In this document: positions 45,913 to 55,707 of the stretch, in pieces
How the letters are laid out: every line of letters starts with the position of its first letter
Position numbering within the stretch: position 1 is the stretch's first letter
Assembly (NCBI GenBank): GCA_942493245.1
Contig: OW818685.1
Coordinates: 620,001 to 684,000, forward strand
DNA length: 64,000 bases
DNA from: DAOPYU01 sp942493245
GTDB lineage: Bacteria > Sumerlaeota > Sumerlaeia > UBA8349
Reading direction: 5' to 3'
Notes under the pieces: model-generated
Told to the model about the DNA's origin: nothing
Seen by the model: only the letters and a program-made list of their open reading frames with translations
Database searches by the model: none
Translations under genes and position numbers: made by a program

Positions 45913-47199
45913 TCAATCCCGTTTTTCGGAAGGCCGGATTGGCTTTGAGAAACAGAAGAACGCCCTCGCAATGTGAAGCGCCCAGAGCAGCGCGAAGGCC
46001 ATCAGGGCCACCTCGCGCGGTTCAATTCGCGGGGTCACAAGGTGTTCCTGAAAGATCCGCCCCCCCAGCACCACCGCCCACAAAACCCCGGACAGGAGAA
46101 AGAAAACGAGGCCGGTCCGACCCCGAAGAAATCCGGTGAACAACCAGACCCAGGCCGGGAAAGCCCAGACGAAATGGTGGTACTGAATGACCGGGGACAT
46201 CAGGACCAACGTCAAAAGGCCCAAGGTCACCCCTTCCTGCCAGTCGGGGCGGTAGCGCCGACGGCCCACCCAGAGCGCCCCAAGATACGCCACACCCAGA
46301 ACAAGCGTCACGCCGCGCACCGCCAGACGGAACGCGTCGGCGCTCGACAGGAGCGACGGCCAGAAGGTCTTGCCCGCGAGCGACGGAAGCGAGATCGCGA
46401 ACCCGCGCTCCCACGCGATGAGACTGAACCGGGGCATGAGCCGGGTCAACAGATCGAACTCCCACCGCCACCAGCCGGTGACCAGAAGCAAAACGCCGTA
46501 GAGGGCGAGGCTGACGGCGCAGGCTGCGACCGCGCGTTTCTTTCCGCTCAACAGGAGCGCGGGAACCAGCGCCACGGGGAGAATCTTGATACCACACAGC
46601 GCAGCCAACGCCACACCCGCCAGCGCCTGCCGTCCGCGCAAGAGCGCCGCGCCCAGCAATGTGACCAGGAACAGATTCAGGGGTTGGATATTCCCCGCAT
46701 GGAAATCCATGTAGGCCGGGGTGAACGGAACCAAGAACAAGGGCGCAATCACCGGCCAATAAAAAACCAGATCGCGGTCCGAAACCCGCGGCGCGGGTTC
46801 TCTGCCCGTTTCTTCAGGAAACGATTCTTCTGGTTTCTGAGATTGGGGACAGGAGTAAACCAGCAGCAGCCAGGCGGTCGCGGCGAAGAACGCAACCTGC
46901 GTGATGTCCCAAAGGATCTCGGCGGTCTTCTCCGGAAAAAATCCAAAGGGCGCACAGAGAATGAATCCAAAGATCGGATAGGCCATCGGCGCGGGGAGGC
47001 GTTCCTGATTCAGATAGGGGTTCTGGCCGTGGAGGAAAGGCTGAACCCCCTCGTGGTAAATCATGAAATCAATACCGGGCGTCGTAACGCTGAAGACCAG
47101 GCACTTGACCGTGACAAAAACCAGCGGCGCCCAAGCCGCCACCAGGAGGAAACGGCTGAGTTTTCGGCGGCCTTCGGGAGTCGGGATATCGGACGTCAT
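45913..47199 (-). CDS. GT87-family (DUF2029) membrane glycosyltransferase
   Basis: This 428-residue polytopic membrane protein has about 9-11 hydrophobic helices. Asp in TPGIDFMIYHEG on the first outer loop, HAGNIQPLNLFLV and GIKILPVALVPALL are typical of the GT87 family of GT-C polyprenyl-phosphate-dependent mannosyltransferases. It probably adds a sugar, often mannose, to a lipid or surface glycan on the outer face of the membrane. The ribosome site is weak. It starts 45 bp after tsaD on the same strand, so the two may share a transcript. Confidence 0.78.
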   Translation of the reverse strand: MTSDIPTPEGRRKLSRFLLVAAWAPLVFVTVKCLVFSVTTPGIDFMIYHEGVQPFLHGQNPYLNQERLPAPMAYPIFGFILCAPFGFFPEKTAEILWDITQVAFFAATAWLLLVYSCPQSQKPEESFPEETGREPAPRVSDRDLVFYWPVIAPLFLVPFTPAYMDFHAGNIQPLNLFLVTLLGAALLRGRQALAGVALAALCGIKILPVALVPALLLSGKKRAVAACAVSLALYGVLLLVTGWWRWEFDLLTRLMPRFSLIAWERGFAISLPSLAGKTFWPSLLSSADAFRLAVRGVTLVLGVAYLGALWVGRRRYRPDWQEGVTLGLLTLVLMSPVIQYHHFVWAFPAWVWLFTGFLRGRTGLVFFLLSGVLWAVVLGGRIFQEHLVTPRIEPREVALMAFALLWALHIARAFFCFSKPIRPSEKRD

Positions 47200-47244
47200 G
47201 CGGTCGCTCGCGGTGATGGAATTACGTGCCGATGAAACCGGGGG

Positions 47245-48426
47245 TCAGACCTGCCCCAGTTCCCACCCCGCCCGGGCGTCGAGCCGCAGGGCGGCGTCGC
47301 GGCTCAAAGGCTCGATGTAAACAGCCGCCGCGCCGATCATGGCCGCGTTGTCGGTACAGAGCGCCGGCGCGGGGAAAAGCAGGTGCGTCCCCTTGAGATG
47401 CAGGGCCGCTTCCTTCCGGAGACCCCGGTTGCAGGCTACGCCCCCCACCACAGCCAGACGGTGGAGTTTCTCGTCGCGCAACGCGCGCTGAGACTTGCGC
47501 AGCAACACGTCAATGACCGCCGCCTGAAACGAGGCGCACAGGTCGTTGAGCAGCGACTCGCTCGCGTGGAAAGCCCTCAGGCCGCCCCGCTCCTCGATCT
47601 CGCGAACCACCGCCGTTTTCAGGCCGCTGAATGAAAAATCGTACCCGTGCGCGTGGAGAATCGGACGGGGCAGGTCGAACGCCTCCGGGTTGCCCAGCGC
47701 GCCGCGCCGGTCCACTTCCGGCCCGCCGGGATACCCCAGCCCGAGAACTTTTGCGACCTTGTCGTAGGCCTCGCCGGGCGCATCGTCCAGGGTGGAACCC
47801 AAAAGCCGCATCTCGGTGGGTCCATCCACCCGCACCAGACTGCTGTGCCCACCGCTGATGGCCAGGCCGAGGAACGGGAAATCGAACGCCACAGGGGTTG
47901 CGCTCCGGCCGCCACGCGTTACGGGGACCTGCTCAGTGCGTCCGTGTTGCGCCGCGCCATCCTGTTCGCGCCACTCGGTCGAGGCGGGTTCCGAATCGTC
48001 GGGCGGCACCTCAAGGAACCGGCTGCGTCCCTCCGGGAGTTCACAGAAAACGGAAAGCAGATGCCCCACAGTGTGGTGGACCGCTATCAGGGGCTTGCGC
48101 CACCGCCAGGCGAGCGTCTTGGCCGTCTCAACCCCCACGAGGAGGGATCCGACCAGTCCGGGGCCGCGCGTGACGGCCACGGCGTCCAGACCGCTTCCGT
48201 CCGGCGCGCACCCGGCCACCCGCAACGCTTCCGCCACGACGGGCAACATGTACTCGATGTGACAACGCGACGCGATCTCGGGCACAACGCCCTGATAAGC
48301 CTTGTGAACGGGCGTCTGGGAGGCCACGACATTGGCCAGCACCTGCCGTCCGTCTTCGAGGATCGCCGCCGCCGTTTCGTCACAGGAGGTTTCAATGGCC
48401 AGAATACGCATGCGTTTTTTGCTCAT
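47245..48426 (-). CDS. tsaD: tRNA N6-threonylcarbamoyladenosine (t6A) synthase subunit TsaD
   Basis: This is a 393-residue TsaD (Kae1/YgjD). It transfers threonylcarbamoyl to A37 of ANN-decoding tRNAs. ETSCDETA, the metal-binding His pair in HHTVGH (His118, His122), AISGGHSSL and DFSFSGLKTAV are family motifs. A ~50-residue insertion (about 132-180; polar and charged) separates the metal site from LAISGGH, making it longer than the usual ~340. Start: the ATG at 48426 (MSKKRMRIL) or 48411; an extended frame to 48711 lacks support. Confidence 0.93.
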   Translation of the reverse strand: MSKKRMRILAIETSCDETAAAILEDGRQVLANVVASQTPVHKAYQGVVPEIASRCHIEYMLPVVAEALRVAGCAPDGSGLDAVAVTRGPGLVGSLLVGVETAKTLAWRWRKPLIAVHHTVGHLLSVFCELPEGRSRFLEVPPDDSEPASTEWREQDGAAQHGRTEQVPVTRGGRSATPVAFDFPFLGLAISGGHSSLVRVDGPTEMRLLGSTLDDAPGEAYDKVAKVLGLGYPGGPEVDRRGALGNPEAFDLPRPILHAHGYDFSFSGLKTAVVREIEERGGLRAFHASESLLNDLCASFQAAVIDVLLRKSQRALRDEKLHRLAVVGGVACNRGLRKEAALHLKGTHLLFPAPALCTDNAAMIGAAAVYIEPLSRDAALRLDARAGWELGQV

Positions 48427-48785
48427 CCCCGTCAAAAAAGAATCCTGATTCCACGTTTCTGCTCCGGAAACAGAGTCCTGTCTGGCAACACCCTCCGGAA
48501 CAAAACGCCCTTCATAGTGAGAGGGTTTTCCCGAGAAATCAAGCGTTACTTTCTCGCCACGCCGCTTCGCCCCATAACTCAAAAAGAAACCTCGGAACCC
48601 GGGATTTCCAATCCGCATTGCCCCGCGAAAAAAAACGAATAGGAACCTGCGGAAGAATTGTGATACAATTTCTCTTCGTGTCTTGGCTGGATGGATTCTG
48701 GCGCAAGACACCAGACATCAAGCCTTTCTGGCTGGATTTCTCCAGGCAGGCCAACCAGTGAGGGTACATTCAGGGAGGGTGTTTC
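48427..48785. other. Divergent spacer between tsaD and the clostripain gene
   Basis: About 360 bp without a gene. The only notable feature is a 15-bp perfect palindrome listed separately. Confidence 0.4.
48656..48670. promoter_or_regulatory. Palindrome AATTGT-GAT-ACAATT, possible operator
   Basis: Six-base arms are perfectly complementary around three bases. The site is 116 bp upstream of the clostripain-type protease ATG and contains a -10-like TACAAT. No cognate regulator is identified. Confidence 0.35.
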
Positions 48786-51650
48786 ATGCGGCGCTTCAAT
48801 TTCAGCGGGGGTTTTTCACGTCTTTCGGATTCCATCCGACGCAAGGTTTTGCGCGCCGGACTTCCGTCCGGAGGCACGTTATTAGTTCTTGCTCTGCTGG
48901 CGTTGGCCCTTCCCCACTCCCAGGCCGCCGCGGAGACCTATAAGGTCACCTACAAGAAGTGCAAAATTTTCCAGCACTCGAATGGGGAACTCGAGATCTA
49001 CCAGGCCGATCGCGCCTGCACGATCAAGATCACCCGGGTTTCCCCCACGGCTGTGGCGGGCCAGGACAGTTTTATCCTGAATACCGATATCATCCCGCGC
49101 CTCTTCACCCTTGGCGCGTCCGTCAAGCAGGTGTACACCGAAGCGCCCATCGCATCGCTCGAGGTGCGAGGCGCACTCAGTTCGCTTGTCACGAGCAATT
49201 GTCATGTCGAGCGCGTCGTGGCGGGCCATTTCGGGGTTATCAAGGAAGTGGCCACGCCCGTCTGGCAGCAGGACGGTTCTGGTGCGATCCTTTACACGTC
49301 GCTGATCTCAGATGGAACCGGAGGGAATGGAACCGGGCAAGTCCAGCTGAGCGGGGTGGCTTTGCGCGAGTTGTCCGCCCCCTTGCAGGACTTCAAGGTC
49401 ATCCAGGTGATGTCGAAGAAGAACGCGGTCAAAGGTCAGACTTTTACCAGTTACGCGTCGGTGGGCGATGAGGGGTCGGAAACCCGCACCCTGTCGGCCT
49501 GGACCGTGAATCAGATTTCCCTCAAGGGGGCTTCCATCCGTCCCTGTGTCAACCTGCGCATCGGCGAACTGAAATCGCTCTCCGCCACGGGGCAAACCTT
49601 TACCGTGGGGAACGGGGTCTTCCTGCCGGGTGACGTGTTGCCCGCGTCGGCGTTCTGCCGGGGCGCCAGCCTGTCCATTCAGGTCACGGGCGGAAACTTC
49701 TTCACACCGCTGCTCTCGAACGAGGGGAAGATTGCCAAAATCGCGGTCAAGGCGGGAAAGTTTAACAGCATCCCCCAGGGCGGTTTCCTGGGCGCCACCA
49801 GCGCGGAGGACGCAGCCAACCGGCTCGACCCCGCCAACCAGATGCGCGTGCTGGCGGGAAGCCAATACCAGCCGGACGATATCGGCTCAACGGTCTCGCT
49901 TCTGGCTGCCAGCGACACGAAATCGGACATCAATCTGGTGTCGGGCCAGATGGGGGTGCGCGGAGTTTTTCTGGCGGGCGCCACGCAATTCGGCACCCCC
50001 AATTACATGGGAGCCGTCAAGAAAATCGCGACCCAGGCGAGCGGACAAGGCATCCGTGGCGAAGCGCATATCAGTCCGAATGCCCGGAGACCCGCTTTCC
50101 AGGGCGACACCCCCACCGATCAACAATTTGCCGTTATCACCGAAGACAGCGAAGAGCCTCCCACTGGACCGGCCACTTGGACATTTCTGGTCTATATGGA
50201 CGGTGACAACGACCTCGAGAGTGAAGCGATCGCCGACTTCCTCGAAATGGCCCGCATCGGGTCCACCCAGGATGTCCGGATCGTGGTCCAGTTCGACCGG
50301 GTGAAGTCGTACAACTACGATTACGACAACTGGACCAACACGCGCCGTGGCATCATTCTGCATGGCAGTTTTCCCAAGTCCAACTGGGGAACCGACGCCG
50401 GTGAAAAAAACATGGGCGACGGCGAAACCTTGCGCGAGTTCGTCAGCTGGGGCAAGGCCAACTACCCCGCCGACCACACCGCCCTGGTCCTCTGGAACCA
50501 CGGTGACGGGTGGCGCAGCCAGACAGCGCGCGCCCAGAACCGCTCCATCTGTACCGATGCGACCAGTAACAACGACAGTCTGACCATGGCGGAAGTCCGT
50601 CAGGCCCTGGAGTCCGCCGGGCCGGTGGATCTGATCGGGTTCGATGCCTGCCTGATGGGAATGGCCGAAGTGGCCTACGAACTCCGCGAACACGGATCGG
50701 TCATGGTGGGTTCCGAAGAACTCGAACCCGCCGAAGGCTGGCCCTACGATACGTTGCTCTACGACCTGGTCACGTCCCCTTCCCTGACCGCCGAGCAGTT
50801 CGCCGGGCGCATCGTGGACCGCTACAGCGCCAGTTATGAAGACTCCTACACCCTCTCGTCCGTGGACCTGACGCAGATGGACGCCGTGGCCGGAGCGGTC
50901 TCCACGCTGGCGCAGACGCTGATTCAGACTGCGGGCATGGAAGACCAGTCAACGGCCCAAACCGCCGCGCAAGACGTTATGAACCAACTCGACAGCGCGA
51001 TTTTCTATGAACGCCACGCGAAGAACCGCCGGGGCGCGCACGGACTGGCCGTTTACTTCCCGGAAGTGGAAATGGACCCAACCTACGCCAATGTCCTCCA
51101 GTTTACAGCCGACACACAATGGGACGAATTCCTGGCGTCGTATGAAACCACCGCCTCGGCCAATACCCAGCAGGCCCGCCATTACACCCAAGCGTTCGGC
51201 GATGCGGATTCGTTCGACCTCTACGATTTCTGCGACAAACTGGTGCGTCCGGTCGTCGCGCCGGTCAACGACAACTTCGCCGACGCGCTCGAACTGGCCG
51301 GAGAAACCGGAACCACCACGGGCACCAATCTCTACGCCACCACCGAAACCGGCGAACCGGGCAGCGACCAGGGTTACACCGTCTGGTGGGTATGGACGGC
51401 TCCGGCCAGCGGCATTATCACGGTGGACACCATCGGCAGCGCCTTCGACACGCAACTGGGCCTCTATCGAGGCAACCTTCTGTCCACCGCGCAACTGCTG
51501 GTCAGCAACGACGACATCGCGTATCCCGCGAACCTTTTCAGCCGCGTGCAACTGCGCGTCAACGCAAATGAAACCTACCGTATCGTGGTCGCCGGTTACG
51601 AAGAGAACATGGGAAATATTGTCCTGAACTGGTCGTTGCAGCAGGATTGA
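48786..51650 (+). CDS. Secreted clostripain-family (C11) cysteine peptidase
   Basis: This 954-residue protein has a long N-terminal segment and hydrophobic signal (about 31-48). A ~430-residue beta-rich N-domain with repeated stretches is followed by a C11 peptidase domain from about 465 (WTFLVYMDGDNDLE). The catalytic dyad is His572 in WNHGDGW and Cys622 in GFDACLMG, as in clostripain, which cleaves after Arg. The C-terminal ~120 residues (NDNFADALEL ... TQLGLYRG) are a PPC-like beta-sandwich common on secreted enzymes. Probably self-activating and cell-surface or secreted. AGGGAGG precedes the ATG. Confidence 0.85.
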   Translation: MRRFNFSGGFSRLSDSIRRKVLRAGLPSGGTLLVLALLALALPHSQAAAETYKVTYKKCKIFQHSNGELEIYQADRACTIKITRVSPTAVAGQDSFILNTDIIPRLFTLGASVKQVYTEAPIASLEVRGALSSLVTSNCHVERVVAGHFGVIKEVATPVWQQDGSGAILYTSLISDGTGGNGTGQVQLSGVALRELSAPLQDFKVIQVMSKKNAVKGQTFTSYASVGDEGSETRTLSAWTVNQISLKGASIRPCVNLRIGELKSLSATGQTFTVGNGVFLPGDVLPASAFCRGASLSIQVTGGNFFTPLLSNEGKIAKIAVKAGKFNSIPQGGFLGATSAEDAANRLDPANQMRVLAGSQYQPDDIGSTVSLLAASDTKSDINLVSGQMGVRGVFLAGATQFGTPNYMGAVKKIATQASGQGIRGEAHISPNARRPAFQGDTPTDQQFAVITEDSEEPPTGPATWTFLVYMDGDNDLESEAIADFLEMARIGSTQDVRIVVQFDRVKSYNYDYDNWTNTRRGIILHGSFPKSNWGTDAGEKNMGDGETLREFVSWGKANYPADHTALVLWNHGDGWRSQTARAQNRSICTDATSNNDSLTMAEVRQALESAGPVDLIGFDACLMGMAEVAYELREHGSVMVGSEELEPAEGWPYDTLLYDLVTSPSLTAEQFAGRIVDRYSASYEDSYTLSSVDLTQMDAVAGAVSTLAQTLIQTAGMEDQSTAQTAAQDVMNQLDSAIFYERHAKNRRGAHGLAVYFPEVEMDPTYANVLQFTADTQWDEFLASYETTASANTQQARHYTQAFGDADSFDLYDFCDKLVRPVVAPVNDNFADALELAGETGTTTGTNLYATTETGEPGSDQGYTVWWVWTAPASGIITVDTIGSAFDTQLGLYRGNLLSTAQLLVSNDDIAYPANLFSRVQLRVNANETYRIVVAGYEENMGNIVLNWSLQQD

Positions 51651-51660
51651 ACGGCTTCGC

Positions 51661-52659
51661 CTAAAAACCCTGGGGTAATTTGATCGAATCAATGCCGGTC
51701 AGGGTGGGGATGATTTTGCGGATGCTCCCGTTGGACTCGAAGAACATCCGATCGATGAATACGTGACGATCCTTGTCGCCTTTGTGCATGTGATACACGA
51801 TATAGTAATCGTCTGTTCCCTGAATCTGAATAACGGAGTGATGACCGGGACCGATGATCTTCTGGGAATAATCACTCTCCAGAACCGGATTGTTTGTGGC
51901 GCGCACGAACGGCCCCAGGGGAGTTGAAGCGGTGGCATATTCAACGCGATAGGCCTGTTCTCCCCCTGCGGCATCCCAGCTGCCGGTGGACCACATGAGA
52001 TAATATGTCCCTTTTCTTTTCATGACGAAGGAACCTTCGATATGAGGTCCTTTCTCCGGATCGGTTTCCACTGTCGCCACTTCCGGGCCATCAAAGGAGA
52101 TCATATCTTTGCTGAGTTTCCGGACAAAAAGGTGGCTGTAAATCTTTTCGGCTTTTCCTTTCAACCAGGATCCGGGAACCGCTCCCCAATACAGATACGC
52201 CTGCCCATCGTCGTCAATGAACGCCATCGGATCAATGGACGACAGGTCGTCGCGATACGGCACCAACGGTTTGCCTAACGGGTCCTGAAACGGGCCTGTG
52301 GGAGAATCGCTCACGGCCACGCCGATTCGGCTGTCTGCGCTGAAATAAAAGTAATACTTCCCATCCCGTTCGATGGCCGCAGGCGCCCAGGCGTTCTTAT
52401 TCACCTTGTCTGCGCCCGTCCATTTCAGGTCGCCAAACTTAAGAACCATCCCCTCATTCTTCCAGGAGGAGAGATCCGGGGACGACCAGACGGTGAATCC
52501 CGGTTCCGTGGCCCCCGCGCCGGTGGCGTAAAGATAACATTGGCCTTTGAAAAGGGCCGCATGCGGGTCCGCCGCCCGATCGGGGATCACCGGATTGGCC
52601 GCCTGGGCCATCGAAACAACAGCTACTAGCAGGAACGCGCAACCGTTTCTCCACAACAT
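51661..52659 (-). CDS. Secreted glycoside hydrolase family 43
   Basis: This 332-residue protein has a signal peptide (about 1-21) and a five-bladed beta-propeller of the GH43 type. The catalytic base is probably Asp31 (RAADPHA), the pKa-modulating Asp is in SSIDPMAF, and the acid Glu is in GPHIEGSF. Such enzymes remove arabinose or xylose units from pectin and hemicellulose. The frame extends to a TTG at 52680, but AGAGG spaces better to the ATG at 52659. It follows mutS by 57 bp on the same strand, though a functional link is unlikely. Confidence 0.87.
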   Translation of the reverse strand: MLWRNGCAFLLVAVVSMAQAANPVIPDRAADPHAALFKGQCYLYATGAGATEPGFTVWSSPDLSSWKNEGMVLKFGDLKWTGADKVNKNAWAPAAIERDGKYYFYFSADSRIGVAVSDSPTGPFQDPLGKPLVPYRDDLSSIDPMAFIDDDGQAYLYWGAVPGSWLKGKAEKIYSHLFVRKLSKDMISFDGPEVATVETDPEKGPHIEGSFVMKRKGTYYLMWSTGSWDAAGGEQAYRVEYATASTPLGPFVRATNNPVLESDYSQKIIGPGHHSVIQIQGTDDYYIVYHMHKGDKDRHVFIDRMFFESNGSIRKIIPTLTGIDSIKLPQGF

Positions 52660-52716
52660 GATGCACCTCTTCTTTCTCAATAGGGTGTATTCAATACAAC
52701 CGAATATTCAGTCCGT

Positions 52717-55455
52717 TTACTGCGCCTCGCGGGTGAGTTCTTCGAGGAGTTGCATGGCCTGGACCGGGGTGAGGTGGTTGACGTCGAGGCGGCGCAGACG
52801 GTCCAGAACCGGGTGGTTCGGACCGTCGAAAAGGCTCAACTGAACCATGCCCGTGTCCGCAGCGACCTTGACGCGGCGGTCGGGCGCGGGTTCCTTGCCC
52901 TGGGGGGCGTGCCCGAATTCGAGCTGGTGGAGAATCGCCTGGGCGCGGTCAATGACCTCGTGGGGCAGACCCGCGACTTTTCCCGCGTAGATACCGTAGG
53001 AGTGGTCGGTAGAACCGGGTACGATCTTGTAAAGAAACGTGATCTCGCCTCCCTGTTCGAGCACCGCCACGTTGTAATTGCGCACGCGGTCCATCGTGTT
53101 TTCGAGGTCGGTGAGTTCGTGGTAATGGGTGGCGAAGAGCGTCCGGGGGCGGCGTCCGGGGGCGTTGTGGAGGTACTCGGCCACGGCCCAGGCGATGCTC
53201 AGCCCGTCATAGGTCGAGGTGCCGCGCCCGATTTCGTCCAGAATCACCAGACTGCGGTCCGTCGTGTTGTTGAGGATGTTGGCCGTTTCGCTCATCTCGA
53301 CGAGGAACGTGCTCTGACCCCGCACAAGGTAGTCCATCGCCCCCACGCGGGTGAAGACGCGGTCCACCACGCCGATGCGGGCGCTGGCGGCGGGCAGGAA
53401 ACTCCCCATCTGGGCCATCAGCGTCAGAAGCGCCACTTGGCGGATGAACGTGGACTTGCCCGCCATGTTCGGACCGGTGATGAGCAGGATCTGGTCGTGC
53501 GATTGCGAAAGCAGGGCGTCGTTCGGCACAAAAGGCCGGTCGCTCTGGAGCGCCTCGATGACCGGGTGGCGCCCGTCGCGGATTTCCAACACGTCGCTGT
53601 CGTCCACCACGGGCCGCGTATAATTCCCGGCGATGGCCGCGGCGGCCAGGCCGTAGAGGCAGTCAATCTGCGCCACGCACTGCGCCAGCCGCTGGATCGA
53701 GCGGGTGTGGGTGGCCGCCTCGGCGCGCAATTGCTCGAAGAGTTCCGTCTCGATCTCCGCGATCCGCTCCTGCGCGTGGAGGAAGATCTCTTCCTTTTCC
53801 TTGAGTTCGGGGGTGATGTACCGCTCGCCGTTGACCAGGGTCTGCTTGCGGATATACTCGAGCGGCACGTTGGCAACGTTGCCTTTCGACACCTCGATAA
53901 AGAACCCGAACACCTTGTTGTAGCCGATCTTGAGGTTCGAAATGCCCGTGCGGGCGATTTCGGCCTGTCGCATGGCCTCGATCCACTCGGAGGTGTTCTG
54001 GGCGATCGAGCGCACTTCGTCGAGCCGGGCGTGGTAACCAGGCCGGATCACCCCACCGTCGCGCGCGGCATGAGGCGGGTTGTCCGCCAGAGCGCGTTCG
54101 AGTTGTTCGAGCAGAGCGGTGTGCGGGTCGAGCGCCTCATATAAAAGGACCAGCAGGCTGCACCGTGGCCCGGATACCGGTTCTCCCGCGCTCAAGGCCC
54201 CATTCTGGGCGCCATTCCCCTGGGAACTCAGCCGCATCGCCTCGCGCAGGGGTTCGACCTGACGCAACGAGTGGCGCAGGCTGGCCAGGTCGCGCGGCCC
54301 GGCAATCCCCAGACCGATCCGGCTGATGATGCGTTCGAGGTCGTGGATGCCCCGCAGGATCTCGCGCAGGCGGGTCCGCAAGGCCGTAGAGGTATAGATT
54401 TCTTCGACGGCGTCCTGACGCGCGCGAATGGAACCCACCTCCTTGAGGGGCTGAAGCACCCACCCGCGCAGGAGCCGCCCTCCCATCGGGGTCTGAGAGT
54501 GATCCAGCACTCCGAGCAACGATCCTGTCCGCCCCCCGTCGTGAATAGACTGAACCAGTTCGAGGCTGCGCTGCGTGGTGAAGTCGAGCACGAGGTAATC
54601 GCTCGGGTCGTACACCAGGAGGTGGTTGATGTGATCGAGAACGGACAATTGCGTGTCGCGCAGGTATTGCACGAGCGCTCCGGCGGCGCCGATGGCCGTG
54701 CGCATCTGTTCGGCGCCGTACCCTTCGAGACTCTGAACCTGGAACTGTTCAAGCAGGCGACGGCGCGCCGAGGCGGGATCGAAATCCGTGTCGGGCAGCC
54801 AAGTCAGAGTGGTGCGGAGCGTGGGATCGAGCCATTCGCCCTCGCGCTTGCGCATCGAATCGGGCAGGAGGACTTCAGCGGGTTGCAAACGGCCGATTTC
54901 AGAGAAAATCTTCCGGGCGGCCTTGGCTCCGGTAAATTCGGCCACCTCGAACGACCCGGTCGAAAGATCGGTGACCGCCAGCCCCCAGACCACCGCATCC
55001 GGATCGTTTTTGTCGCGCGACTGGGGCATGCGCCACGTCGCCACCAGAAAGTTGTGCGCCTTGTCGTCGAGCAGGTCCGATTCGAGGATGGTTCCGGGCG
55101 TCACAATACGCGTGACCTCGCGCTTGACCAGTCCCTTGGCCTTTTTCGGGTCCTCCATCTGGTCGCAGATGGCCACTTTCCGCCCGGCGCGGACAAATTT
55201 GGCCAGATAACTGTCCAGCGTGTGGTAGGGCACCCCGGCCAGGGGCATCTCGTGCCCGTCGCCCCAGGGGCGCTTTGTCAAGGTGATGCCCAGAATTTCC
55301 GACGCGATCCGGGCGTCCTCCCCGAACATTTCATAAAAATCCCCCATGCGGATCATCAGGACATAATGCGGGTACTGCGCCTTGATGGCGTTGTACTGGC
55401 GCAGGAGGGGGGTGGTTTTCTGCTCGGGATTGGGAGCGTCCGAATGTCTGGTCAT
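52717..55455 (-). CDS. mutS: DNA mismatch repair protein MutS
   Basis: This is a 912-residue MutS, complete. The mismatch-reading Phe-x-Glu is Phe40-Tyr41-Glu42 in GDFYEMFG. The Walker A motif is GPNMAGKST, Walker B is LVILDEIGRGTSTYDG, and ATHYHELT follows. Domain order is mismatch-binding, connector, lever/clamp, ATPase and a short C-terminal tail. It is slightly longer than E. coli MutS (853). mutL is not in the window. Confidence 0.97.
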   Translation of the reverse strand: MTRHSDAPNPEQKTTPLLRQYNAIKAQYPHYVLMIRMGDFYEMFGEDARIASEILGITLTKRPWGDGHEMPLAGVPYHTLDSYLAKFVRAGRKVAICDQMEDPKKAKGLVKREVTRIVTPGTILESDLLDDKAHNFLVATWRMPQSRDKNDPDAVVWGLAVTDLSTGSFEVAEFTGAKAARKIFSEIGRLQPAEVLLPDSMRKREGEWLDPTLRTTLTWLPDTDFDPASARRRLLEQFQVQSLEGYGAEQMRTAIGAAGALVQYLRDTQLSVLDHINHLLVYDPSDYLVLDFTTQRSLELVQSIHDGGRTGSLLGVLDHSQTPMGGRLLRGWVLQPLKEVGSIRARQDAVEEIYTSTALRTRLREILRGIHDLERIISRIGLGIAGPRDLASLRHSLRQVEPLREAMRLSSQGNGAQNGALSAGEPVSGPRCSLLVLLYEALDPHTALLEQLERALADNPPHAARDGGVIRPGYHARLDEVRSIAQNTSEWIEAMRQAEIARTGISNLKIGYNKVFGFFIEVSKGNVANVPLEYIRKQTLVNGERYITPELKEKEEIFLHAQERIAEIETELFEQLRAEAATHTRSIQRLAQCVAQIDCLYGLAAAAIAGNYTRPVVDDSDVLEIRDGRHPVIEALQSDRPFVPNDALLSQSHDQILLITGPNMAGKSTFIRQVALLTLMAQMGSFLPAASARIGVVDRVFTRVGAMDYLVRGQSTFLVEMSETANILNNTTDRSLVILDEIGRGTSTYDGLSIAWAVAEYLHNAPGRRPRTLFATHYHELTDLENTMDRVRNYNVAVLEQGGEITFLYKIVPGSTDHSYGIYAGKVAGLPHEVIDRAQAILHQLEFGHAPQGKEPAPDRRVKVAADTGMVQLSLFDGPNHPVLDRLRRLDVNHLTPVQAMQLLEELTREAQ

Positions 55456-55628
55456 GTCTCGATTTCACCGTAGGGGAAGGGGATCTGCCGCTTTTCCCGC
55501 TCTTTGAAGGCCGCATTATGAGAGCCAGCCGGAGGGAAAGCAACCCCAAAAACACCCAGCCCCGTGTCCCGATTTTCAGGAGATCGGAATCTCAAGCGTT
55601 CTTTTTTCAGATTTTAGACATTTAGGAA

Positions 55629-55656
55629 TTGACTGGGGGATTTTGATTCGTATAAT
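55629..55656 (+). promoter_or_regulatory. Sigma-70-type promoter of secG
   Basis: TTGACT (55629-55634) and a consensus TATAAT (55651-55656) are 16 bases apart, about 50 bases upstream of the secG start. This is the best promoter match in the window. Confidence 0.8.
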
Positions 55657-55707
55657 AACCCCCCTGAATTTCCCGCCACTAGATGGGCGGAACGGGTGGA
55701 GATTACG

